From positions 8,646,138 through 8,710,137 of the forward strand of contig NC_058144.1 in NCBI RefSeq assembly GCF_011075055.1: a stretch of DNA of 64,000 bases. Direction: 5' to 3'. A program made the translations under genes and the position numbers. Position 1 is the stretch's first letter. Each line of letters begins with the position of its first letter. Below the pieces are notes generated by a model, which made no database searches, was not told where the DNA came from, and saw nothing but the letters and a program-made list of their open reading frames with translations. The stretch comes from Mangifera indica. Its lineage: Eukaryota > Streptophyta > Magnoliopsida > Sapindales > Anacardiaceae. This document shows, in pieces, positions 20,951 through 31,507 of this stretch.

Positions 20951-22283
20951 ATGATGGTGTTGTGCGAATTTTGTAACACTAAACCTGCATTTTTGTTCTG
21001 CAGGGCCGACTGGGCTAAGCTCTGTTTGTTGTGTGATCTCCAAGTTCACTCGGCTAATGCTCTCTCTTTTATGCATTTACGTTTGCAAATTTGTGACAGT
21101 TGTAGAGCTGAGCCGGTTTCAGTTTGTTGCTTCAATGAAAATCTCATGCTTTGTCAAAATTGTGACTGGGACTCACATAGGAATCACTCCGGGTCGTCTC
21201 TGCACGAACGTTGTTCGGTTGAAGGGTTCACTGGTTGTCCTTCAGTGCCAGAGATGGCTGATTTGTTTGGGTTTGAATTGAAGGCCGTGAGTTTAGAGAA
21301 TTTAAGTTCTGGGTTTGGTGTTTATGGGCAAAATCGGTTGAAATTGGATGATATTTTGGTTCGGAAACAGATTTTCTCTGTTTTTACGAGGTGTGAAAAG
21401 TATAATCAAGAGGTTGGCGAGCAAATAGTGGAGATGTACAAGAGAGAGTTGGAGAAATTGAATTGTAATCATGGAGCTGATTTAGGGCCAGGGACACCAC
21501 CAAATAGAGGTGATCAACTGGGGAATATGGAAAGTCTTCAAATGGAAAATATGGAGGAGGAAGAATTACTTCATCAGCAAACAACATTTACAGCTCTGTT
21601 AAATTTGACTCCAAATGTGGACTTGAGAGACTATTATGGCATTGTTGCTGAAAATGATCTTCTGTGGGACTGTCATCTTGCATATGAAGCACCTCAGGTC
21701 GGTATCTACTAGCATCTTTTGTGCAGAAATGCCTTCTTTTTGGGATTTTATTCACACTAAGAACACACAACTTTATGCAATGATGGCTTGACATATAACA
21801 CTTTGCAGAATATCTCTAATCAGCCATTGACGTGTCACACATCAACAACAGAAGAAAGTAATAATACACCATTTATAGGGCAATCGACATCATCAGAATT
21901 TGGACCTGTTGAATTCGAAACATGGGATAGCACCGGACTTGCCCACGTCCTTCATCACTCTTTTCTTTCTGGAAATGAAGCTGTAAACAACACAAAATCC
22001 AGAGCTGATATCGACCTGTTAACAAAAAACAGAGGAAATGCCATGTTACGCTACAAGGAAAAGAAGAAATATCGAAGGCAAGCTTATTCTCTTGTACCTA
22101 TTATATCTCTAGTTTTGTTCCTTATTCATTCAATCCATCTCATTCTGATTGTTGGTGTTGCGAGATTTTTACAGATATGATAATCACATCCGTTATGAGT
22201 CAAGGAAGGCGAGGGCCGATTCTAGAAAGAGGGTGAAAGGGCGGTTTGCCAAGTCAAGCGAAACTGCTGCTATCAAAATGTGA
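20951..22283 (+). CDS. CONSTANS-like BBX protein with two B-boxes and CCT (COL14/COL15 type)
   Basis: Three coding exons are inferred: 20,951-21,697, 21,809-22,077 and 22,175-22,283, giving 374 aa. B-box 1 (C5, C8, C17, C25, C28, H33, H42) and B-box 2 (C48, C51, C60, C68, C71, H76, H85) have all zinc ligands. They are followed by the [11 protein letters not shown] motif seen in the COL14/COL15 group. The CCT domain spans about residues 326-365 ([17 protein letters not shown] onward to KGRFAK). Members act in the nucleus as transcriptional regulators of light and flowering responses, partnering NF-Y or other factors; the specific role here is unknown. Intron 1 is GT-AG. Intron 2 appears to use a GC donor (AAG/GCAAGC), which is needed to rebuild CCT. 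I chose MM at 20,951 because the open frame upstream reads as 5' UTR and the inverted copy also starts here. Confidence 0.9.
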
Positions 22284-23247
22284 TAATTCGGAGTTTCTGA
22301 TTGTTGCCGATCGACCTTATTTTAGTTCACTTTCTCCAGACTCTCAGTTCTTCCCACAAGCTAAAATAAAATAAAATTGCGGTTTTAGTGTTTCATTTCA
22401 CCTTCCAAGAGGAGAAGGAAATGAAGTCTAAATATGTCCATAGAACTGAGACTGAGTTGAGTTGTCTTTTAATGTGTATATATCTATACATCTATATAAG
22501 TATATTTAGTTTACAGTTGAGCGTTGATTTATGAATTTCGATGTTCACCACCACCACTCCCAAGCCCAAGATCTGAAAACCCTATAAATAATAAATATTT
22601 CCAAAACTGTGAAATAAAAATATTACGGTAGAATTGTCTGGTTTTGCCAAGTTGGAGATTAACAGCATTGATTAACGATGATCTAAGAACCAGGCTGTAT
22701 CCTGTACGGATAACATGGTTACCCGTGAAGCAGGATAGTTCAATTTCTTGTTAAATATTTGAAGGTGACAGAATTATGATGAAGCCTGGTGGCCTTGAAG
22801 GCAGATCCACGGGCAAGAAATGGGGTTTGTTTTATGTTTCCTCCTCTGTGAACTTCACCTAATTTTATTTTGTAGAAGGCAAACATACAACCGTTTATTT
22901 AGGTATTTGCATGTGCATTGTCTTTTCATTTGAATATGTTAAATTTTGTCCATATTTCGTAAATAATATTCTAATAAAACTATACATATATGTTTTTTAT
23001 ATATAATTTAAATACATATATATTATATAGTTATATAATTAGATAACTTTAAATTAAATATAAAATAACTATCAATTACAAGATGACACGTTATTTGTTT
23101 ATTCAATAATTATACTAAAAATACGAAGATATATCATTAGTAAAATTTTTAGTCCAATAGTATCTAAATTTTTACATTTTTAACTGTTAGTTTCGACACT
23201 AATATGAAATATTACAAGTTGATGTGACTTGAATTGTTTTTGTAATA
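22284..23247. other. BBX 3' flank, no gene
   Basis: The first 300 bases look like 3' UTR, with AATAAAATAAAATT near 22,366 as a possible poly(A) signal. I see nothing recognisable in the remaining 650 bases. Confidence 0.5.
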
Positions 23248-23935
23248 GGCCAAAGCACTTATTCCCATCCAAAATATGTTGTTTTCCTTAAATTTTCACC
23301 TTTTAACTTTAAAAATCTCAAACATTCATCTATAAATAATTAAATTTATTAGTTTGAAAGAAAAAATCATCATTTCATATATAATATTAAAAATAAACTA
23401 AAATTTAATTTTCTTTTCTTTCTATAAACTCTAAAAACTAAAATTTTTTTCCTAGGTTAAGTTTTAAAAAATGACATTTTTCCCCCCCTAAAGTTTAGTT
23501 TTCAATATCTGACATCAAATCTATTGTCATTGCTAGCAATAAAGAGTTCTCAATGTATCATCATACTCCAACGATCTATCTCCCCTCTTTTAGAATTACG
23601 GTTGACGAAGATCTGGTCTGTAAAGATATTGTCTTCCTAGACGAGATCTTTGTTAGTCGAAGTTCCAAAGGATGGAAGAGAAACTGTCGAAACATAGTGA
23701 TGTATTAGAAACTCTTGATTACCTGTCATAGTGTTGGAGACTGAAAACTATATTTTAAAAAAGAAATATTATTTTTAAAACTTAATTTAAAGAAAAAAAG
23801 AGATTAAATTTTAAAAAATTAAGATTTTATTAATTTCATCTATTTTATAAATAGATAAATGATAAATGAGATTTTTAAAATTAAAATATAAAATCATAAT
23901 GCAAGATACTCGTTGTGGGAACAAATCCTTTGGCC
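23248..23935. mobile_element. Foldback Mutator-like MITE with 9-bp target duplication
   Basis: The left end GGCCAAAGCACTTATTCCCA pairs with the right end, which reads GGCCAAAGGATTTGTTCCCA on the other strand. The flanks are TTTGTAATA (23,239-23,247) and TTTGGAATA (23,936-23,944), nine bases with one change. The interior carries a remnant of the GC-richer stretch seen in the elements at 28,883 and 41,476. Confidence 0.78.
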
Positions 23936-23944
23936 TTTGGAATA

Positions 23945-25000
23945 CTCAGAAGTGCTTTAAATTTGTGGGTGCTGCTTTGTAGAGAAAGCACCTAAAAGTA
24001 ATTTTATAACTAATTAAACTTTTTTTTTTTTTTGCATTTATTTAATGATTTTTATTCAAATTAAGAATTATATTTCTCGAAAGCGTCTTCTATCAAAACT
24101 CTCCTAGATAAGTTCAAAACATTTTTGAAAGAAACGAATCAAATATCGAGGAAGAGTAGCCATGGTGTCTCAATTTAATTGCCCATTAGGCCTGGGGTTG
24201 GATACGAATAGGATGAAACCTGAACACTCTTTGGTTGAATTTAATTAAAATAAAAAATAATTTTATTTAAATTTATTAAATTAAATCTAAAAATAGTTTA
24301 AATCATATTTTAATATAAAATAATTTAATTTGATTCAACCTTAATCTTAATTAAATTAATAATTTAAATTTATAGTTTGATTAAGTTTAAATTAATGTTT
24401 GAATTTAATTTTAAAAAAAATAATTTAATTTAATTCAATTTAAATTAATAATTCGAATTGATTTGAATTTATAATTTAAATATTAGTGATTTATTAATAA
24501 AATAACGTTATTTTACTTAAATAATAAATAAAATTATATATTTATAATATAAATATAAATCAAATCAAATCACAAATTTAAATTAAATTAAATTATAAAT
24601 TTAAATTGAATCAAATAATAAATTCTAACCACATATTCAAATTAAAAATTTAAACCAAATTAAAATGAACCTCTCTTAAATTAAGTTTGAATTATTTAAA
24701 AAAACGAATGAAACCTTCCGTCCGAATTTAACGGGGTCTATTTGAATTTAAATTAAGTTGGACGGTCCATCGCAATCGCACACCGGAATTTTTACCTTAA
24801 TTTGAAAGGGATTACGTTCCACTAAACAAGGTGAAAAAAATGTAACTTTTGACTAATAACTTTAATTGGGCACAATTCAGGCATAATTAACGAAAATTGG
24901 TCGGAAATTTCAACGAGCTCCTTTAACTATGCGAAGACTTCTACGTCTCACCATGTGAGCTATGTCTCGATCACTGAGCTTCCCATTGCAAGATTCTCTC
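23945..25000. other. AT-rich low-complexity spacer
   Basis: Most of 24,200-24,720 is built of AAATTAAATT-like words that pair in both orientations. It may be a decayed element related to the GGTTGGATTCGA MITEs, since GGGGTTGGATACGAATAGG opens it, but no ends or duplication are clear. No gene is seen. Confidence 0.4.
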
Positions 25001-25114
25001 ACTGAAAATGCAGATGCATTTAACATTTTAGATATATACATTCACATGTATCTCTGCCTTTTGTAAATGCTCTCGAGAAGCTTCGCTTATTCTTCTCTTC
25101 CCTTTCTTTTGACA

Positions 25115-25330
25115 GTAAGTCTTTTTCCAAGATCAATCCAGTATTTCTTTCGCGTTTTCAGGATCAGTCTGAATGTATTTTGTTAGTTTGTAACATCTTT
25201 ATTAGATAAATATACCTGCTATAACCCACCTGCATTTCTATCACTTTCAGTCCCATTTAAGTTTCTTTTATATTTTGGTCTTTCTGTTCTCATTTATGCA
25301 TGCCCATGATTAATAAGTATTTGAACGTAG
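25115..25330 (+). other. Probable 5' UTR intron of the BRO1-domain gene
   Basis: A consensus donor (GTAAGT) follows a pyrimidine-rich leader, and GAACGTAG at 25,323-25,330 is a possible acceptor 42 bases before the ATG. This is inference from splice consensus only. Confidence 0.5.
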
Positions 25331-25372
25331 GATGCTATGCTTGAGTCTTGAGACGAATCCCCAGCAGAAACA

Positions 25373-27526
25373 ATGGGGTGTACTTCTTCAGTATGCGCAC
25401 TAGGGAGGAAGAAGAAAGTGATTATCCCCGAAGCTGTGGTGTTTGTTCCTTCAGTGAAAATTCCCGCACAATCTGATCTTCAAAGACCACTTAAAGGCCT
25501 AATTCCACGGGAGCTTCTAGATAGGTTGGTTTGTCTCAGGAACCAGATTGTATTAGTGGCTGAGGATACTGGTAAAAATAATCAGCTTAATTTCATAATC
25601 CTGTTGGTTCCTTTTTCGTTATTTGAATCGTTTTATTTCTAATAGAAATTTTGATTCTTATAGATGGATCTGCTATAATACAACTACGGCGGGCACTGGA
25701 GGAATATTTGTCTCTTTTACTTGGTCTCATCAAGAAAGGTAATAGAGTATGCGTCTCTCCTCACTCTCTCTCTCTATCTTTCACTCTGTTGTTTCTGCAA
25801 TAAGCAATCTTGATGTATTTCAGAATATGGCCTTGAGGACTTGGTAGAGTTCAAGTGGAAAAATCTGGAAGATGGAAGACAAGTAAGGGAGCACAAAAGT
25901 CAATTTTCCTGGTTGCTGGTTCTTCTGTACTACTTTCATTATAATAATAAGATCATAATCGGGGCTTTATTAAAATGGGTTTAGCAGGAAACCTGCGTGG
26001 CAAACTCCCGGTTTGAATTACTTTCTGTCGTTCACATGATCGCTATGCTTACATTATCAGAGGCCAATACATTGATGATCCCCAAGGACTACTCTTGCTC
26101 GGGTGTGAGGGTTGTATCTACAGGTCTATATCTTCAATTACTGATGCTGATAAATATCTTAGCTTATCAATGATAGGTTGGGTTCTAATATTTACAATCA
26201 GATTGCAAGAGAATTGCTATTGATTTACTGCTTAAGGCTTCGGGGTACTTGGAATTTTGTGTCAAGAATGTGCTAATTCACTTGCCGCCTGATATCAAGT
26301 ATGTTGGTAAAGCAAAGTTAAGGGTTTTTTTTTTTTTTTAATTTCTTTCTGATATCAACGTTTAACATGTTGGAATTATTTGTGATTTCAGGAATAGGTT
26401 GCCAGGAGACTTTCAGGATGGTGTATTGGAAGCTATTTCCATTCAAGCACTAGGCCAGGTATGTTGGCTGACATCGATCACAAAATTTTATGAATACTGC
26501 ACAAGTTGTTAAGCATCTGATGTGCTTCTTTGAACATCTGATCTTATTGAAAATATCAGGGAACTGAAATTCAACTCGGATTAGCTGTTGAAAGTCAGAA
26601 GGCATCCTTATCAGTGAAGAGGAGATTGGCTTGTGAGCTATTAACCTATTTTAGTCAGGTGTGATAAATTTTCCCAACCTCATTGTTGCAGAATTGTAGA
26701 ATTCTCTTATGCCTGTTTCTCTGATTTTTTATAGGCTTATCAATGCTTGTCTGGATGTGACATGAATCACAGTCATGGAAAGAAGCATATGTGGTTCATC
26801 AAGTGGAAATTTCTTGAATCAAAGGTTGTTTTGATACTTCCTTTTTTCTGATTACAGAATGTTAGATATGCCCTGTTGCTGTAATTAATAAATTTATCTA
26901 TATCAAAGTCTTATAATTGCCCTGCATATATCATCAGGCTGCAGCTTACTATTACCATGGCCTTATACTCGACAAGGGTGATGAGCCGTCTTGTCATGTT
27001 AGCGCCGTGTGTTGTTTCCTTGCTGCAGAAGAACTTCTGACAGAAAGCAAAAAGGCCTGCTTAAGCTTTTGTCTTGCAGCTCCTATAACAAGGTTAGTTT
27101 CTACTTTGTTACCTGCGGTGCTTTTTTTTCTTACATCGCAGCTCAATTCACATTTTTGTGTTTTGCAAACACAAGATCTCCTCCACTTTGGGGTGCTATG
27201 AAGTTTTTGCATCAGAAAATACCAGAAGTTGCATCAAGGAAGTCTCAGATGTATGGTTATCTCTTGGAAGAAGAGAAGTAAGGGTATCCTATATTCTATG
27301 TAACTTAAAGTTCAATTTACTCATTCTGTAGCTCACATAAATTGCTTCATTGTGCAGGGCTCTTCAAGCGCCTGAGCTACCAGGTTTCCAACTGTCACTA
27401 AGACCTGATGACTATGAACTGCCTGAGATAGATCAAGCTTGGAACAGAGAAAAGTGGGTAATCGAGAGCCACACCCTGAAAGAGCACCTCAAAGATAATG
27501 AAGAAAACGACATTGAAACCGAATAA
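25373..27526 (+). CDS. BRO1-domain protein (plant BROX-like), N-myristoylation signal
   Basis: Eleven coding exons rebuild a 415-aa protein: 25,373-25,571; 25,664-25,738; 25,824-25,882; 25,988-26,123; 26,202-26,298; 26,392-26,458; 26,560-26,658; 26,735-26,824; 26,938-27,092; 27,176-27,277; 27,358-27,526. All junctions are GT-AG and keep frame. The protein starts MGCTSS, a good N-myristoylation and palmitoylation signal, then has a BRO1-type helical region with RRALEEYLSLLLGLI, SVKRRLACELLTYFSQAYQC and KWKFLESKAAAYYYHGLILD, the tetratricopeptide-like core where BRO1 proteins bind ESCRT-III. It is as short as human BROX, lacking the V and proline-rich regions of ALIX. A role in endosomal sorting is inferred from the family. 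A probable 5' UTR intron (25,115-25,330) precedes the ATG. AATAAAATAC at 27,628 may be the poly(A) signal. Confidence 0.92.
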
Positions 27527-27857
27527 CACACTTCGATTGCTTCCTTTTTCATCTTTATTTAATCTGTAGTTGAATATATATTGTAATCTTTGCCTGCAAA
27601 ACTTCATTGCTTTCTCATTGAAGCTAATAAAATACTACAGAATACCAACTTCACAAGTTTCTTTAATTTGAATCTAGCAGCAATATCATTGGATAATATC
27701 AACTAAGTTGTTTGTGAAAAGATTAAATGAAAATCAGAATGACAATAGACGAACATGGAAGACATTTTAGGACAAACGCATTTCCAATTCTGAAAAAAAA
27801 TCATTCCAATGCTGAAACTGAGACATTCTTCTCTTTTATAGTTCCAATCTTTAATTC

Positions 27858-28597
27858 TCATCCTTCATTTGTTCGTCTCTCAGAAGCAGGAGACATGAAT
27901 ATTCTGGCAGCCATTATCGTAAGTGCCAAATAGGAGAAGAAACCCAAGTAAGACAACCCTAGAGATATCATCACTCGGTTGCAAAATTTGCTGGCAATGT
28001 CACAGACAGCCATCCAACCAATTTTTGCTTCTCCATGTACACTCACATAACCAATTGCACTTGCAGCAGCACATCCAGATATCAGCAACACCATTATCGC
28101 CTGCAACACAAATTTTATTAATTTACATCTGAAATTTAAATTACAAACTTCTCTATTTCCCCATTAAACTTTCGATTTAAAATTCGCTGACCATGTCATG
28201 CAGAAATAGATAAAAACATTTCTTTAGGTATGATTCTGAACGGCTAATAAAGCACACAAAGATCAGTGATAGGAATGATAATATACACCCTGTGATATTA
28301 GCACCAAGCAAGAACCTGCAACATAATAAATATGGTGTTCCTTATCAGAAAATTTTACCCATTTATGAAATGTTAATGGTGAGAACAAAATGAAAGAGTG
28401 GTATTTAATCACCTCAGTGCAGATGAGTTACTGTAAGTGGCGACAATTTTGATTCCAAGTATCATAAGTGATTCGGTGCTGCTGAGCATGATAGAGATTG
28501 CAGCCAGAGTGAAAGCAATGGCTAGAATTCTGAGAATCACTTGGGCCATGAAAAAGCTTCTTCTGCTTGAAGATTTGACTGCTATTTCCGATGCCAT
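27858..28597 (-). CDS. CASP-like protein (CASPL1 type), four membrane segments
   Basis: Three minus-strand exons (28,597-28,413; 28,315-28,192; 28,100-27,858) give a 183-aa protein with in-frame GT-AG junctions. Four hydrophobic segments are visible: VILRILAIAFTLAAISIML, then a second from about FLLGANITGCILSFLSLIFV, a third from IMVLLISGCAAASAIGYV, and a fourth from LGLSYLGFFSYLALTIMA. The arginine in segment 1 and the aspartate just before segment 3 (FLHD) are the conserved CASP-family residues. GEAKIGWMAVCDIASKFCN is the second extracellular loop with its cysteines, typical of CASPL1. CASPs form membrane scaffolds that direct local cell-wall modification; most CASPL roles are unknown. The 3' end converges with the BRO1 gene, 332 bases apart. 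Confidence 0.9.
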
Positions 28598-28882
28598 TGA
28601 AGACCCTTTTGCCAGAAATATAGAAAAACAGTTGAAGATCAAAATCTGGGGCGTGCCTGTACCCTGATGAATAAAATTTAAGCGGTGCTGGCAATCGGAA
28701 AAACCCGAAAGGGAAAAAAATCTGAGATTGTTATTACTATTAGGTGCAGAATAAGCTGAGATCTCTTTGAGAGCTAAATATGGAAAGTACAATAATGCAT
28801 ATTATCAGTCAATCAAGTCTTTTATTGGTATGTTCATGAATCACATTTAATAAAAAATAAAAAAACTCTACCAAAAAAATTA

Positions 28883-29654
28883 GGTCAAAGGACTATGTCC
28901 CTTCCAAGGTACATTGCATTCTTAAGTTTCTCCCCTTTAACTTTGATAATCTTAAATATCATCAATAAATAGTTAAAATTAACGGTAGTAAGAGTAAAAT
29001 TGTTATTTTATCTATAATATTAAAAATAAATTAAAATATAATCTCTTTTTACCCTCTAAACTTTAAAAACTAAAAGTTTTCCCCAACCTAAGTTTTAAAA
29101 AATGATAATTTCCCCTTAGAGTTTCGTTTCGAGATCTTTGACGTCATCTCCGATGCCATTGCTAGCGACCTCTCCCTCCCAAAGCTTACTCTCCTTCTGG
29201 CGGTCTCACTCCTCCCATTTGGACGTTTAATAAGCATCAGAGGATCCATGGAAGCGTCTTCCCAAACAAAGCTCTTCGTCTTCTCAGACGAAGACGACAA
29301 CTTCGTTTTCGTCTTCTACGGCTCCTCCGACATCAATCCAACGTCGAAATGGATAAAGAGAGACTATCGGAGGGAGAGGAAGCTTCAGGAGGAAGAGGCC
29401 ACTGGCAATAGAGCCGGAGATCTAGAAACAAAACCTTAGGGCGAAACTGTCATTTTTTAAAACTTAAGTTAAAAGAAATTTTTAGTTTTTAAAATTTAGG
29501 GGGGTAAAAAGAGAAAAAATTTCAAGAGATAAAATTTTAAGAGGTTAGGTTCCGTTAATTTTAACTGCTCATGGGTGGATATTTGAGATTATCAAAATTC
29601 AAAAGGAAAACTTGGGAATGTAACATACCTTAGGTGGGAAACAATCCTTTGGCC
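28883..29654. mobile_element. Foldback Mutator-like MITE with perfect 9-bp target duplication
   Basis: Terminal GGTCAAAGGACTATGTCCC on the left pairs with the right end, which reads GGCCAAAGGATTGTTTCCCA on the other strand. The flanks are AAAAAATTA on both sides (28,874-28,882 and 29,655-29,663). The centre is GC-richer and includes CTCTCCCTCCC and CATTTGGACG, the same internal sequence found at 41,476-42,627. The element lies upstream of the CASP-like gene, about 290 bases from its ATG. Open frames inside read through the palindrome and are not taken as genes. Confidence 0.85.
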
Positions 29655-29663
29655 AAAAAATTA

Positions 29664-31500
29664 ATATGAGAATTTGCCATTTCCAATCCCATCCAAACCA
29701 AAATGATAGAATAACTCACATTTTATAAAAAACTGATGGAGTATTAAAATTTCAATAAAAAATATTTAAGTTCAAACTTTTATTATGTTTATAAAATTTT
29801 AATTTATTTAATACAATAATTATAAACTTACATAATATAATAATTATAAATTTGATTATTATATTCCAAATTTATTTGTGTAATTAATATAAACGAGTAC
29901 TTTGGCTAAGAAAAAAGTAGATGCTATAATTAATATAGAGATACATTCTATACAATTTTTATTATAATTTAAGAGAAAAGCAAAGAAAACCGAAAATACT
30001 TTTGTAATAATATTAAAAAGATGAAACTATTTTTTATTATTTATTTTATAAATTCATCCTCAACGCAGAACCATTCATTGCCATCGCAACCTCTCACTAC
30101 TGTTTACAATGCCATCATTATTGACACCATCAACAACAGCCAGTGCCTTTGTCAACAGTAGCACCACCAGCTGCTATCAAGAACACCACTGTCTCTCCTT
30201 CTCACCATTAACAACCCAACTTATCCTTCGAGTTTAATAAACACCCTATTGCACAAACTGCCTAGTACTCACTCCCCTTTTTCGCTAGAGGTGTTAAAAG
30301 AGTTTGGTCTATCCATGACGCAGTTTGGCACCAAAAAACGATCATATTGGTCCTATAGATTTAATGGACCATAAGATAAGACTCATGGGGTCAGTTCACT
30401 AAAACATATTAAAATTTATATTTTTAAAAAATTAATTAAAATTTAATTTTTTAAAAATTTATAATTTAATAAATTATTCAAGAAAAACTCACAGGAGACA
30501 TAACTTTAAGGGTGTGTTTGGTTAAAGGATTTTAAGATTACCTTGATAATCTATCTTTTATTCCCTTGTTTGGTTTGTTAGTAATAAAATATTACAGTAA
30601 TCTTCTATTACCAATACTGACGTAACAGGTAATATAGGTGGTAATCTGATTACCACCTTCACCTTAGGTATTTAAAGATTAATGGGGTAATCTTGAGTTT
30701 ATTATAGAAAAATTATTATTTATCAATTTTTTGAGATAAAAATAAATGTATTTTTAATTAATATGACAAATAATATAAAAAATATTTAAAATAATTATAT
30801 TCAAGGGCATTTAAGTAAAATAATTTACTATTAATCTTTTATTACCTTTAACCAAACACAATAATTATTTATACCTATCAAATTTTATCAAACATAGTAA
30901 TCATTTATACCCAATAATCTTCTAAGTAATCTATCTTTAAGGTAATCTTTTTATTTTAATAATCAAACATTACCCAAACCAAACGCCCCCTAAAGATCTT
31001 AAACTATGCCCAGAGGCTCTTTAATTTTGTTAGATCAATCCAACAAGTGGCTCGCCACCTCTACCTTTTGCCCTTGCACATAACCCTGTGAATTTTAGTT
31101 ACCCCTGAATGAAAATTTGGTTTTTAATATTTAGAGGATATACAAACATTAGGTGAGTAAATGATATTGTCAAAGTTAACGGGGTACTTTGTGAGTTCAG
31201 CATAGTTTGGGTGGGAAATGTGCTTTGGCCTTTTCTAAATAATAAATAATTGTTTAATAGCAATGGGTTTTAAAAATACTGAATACCCATGACCGCGAAA
31301 TCAGCTCTTAGTCCCTCTGCCTACGAAATTTAAACGCTCACATCCACTGTGCGGGGCTCCTCTAATCCAGCAATATGCGTTCACGTTTGGTGCATGGCGT
31401 TACCTCACGATTCTTTCATTTTAACAACCGTCCTCACAGTCATCGCTACAGAGTTGGTATAAATCTCTCAACGACATCCGTCACATTGTTTCACTATCTC
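29664..31500. other. Spacer upstream of the first phytyl ester synthase-like gene
   Basis: No gene is seen. It contains the Tourist-like element at 30,510-30,990 and, at about 31,200-31,234, a lone right terminus of the GGCC-ended family (GGGTGGGAAATGTGCTTTGG then CC) whose left end is not visible. Confidence 0.5.
30510..30990. mobile_element. Tourist-like (PIF/Harbinger) MITE with TAA duplication
   Basis: The left end GGGTGTGTTTGGTTAAAGG pairs with the right end, which reads GGGGGCGTTTGGTTTGGGT on the other strand. Both flanks show TAA, the usual 3-bp PIF/Harbinger target. Related copies lie at 963-1,400 and about 51,338-51,704. Confidence 0.78.
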
Positions 31501-31507
31501 CTTTGCT

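Noticed and set aside
28437..28694. Open frames overlapping the first exon of the CASP-like gene on both strands
   Set aside because: They are shadow frames of the CASP-like exon, which has correct splice sites, family residues and membrane segments.
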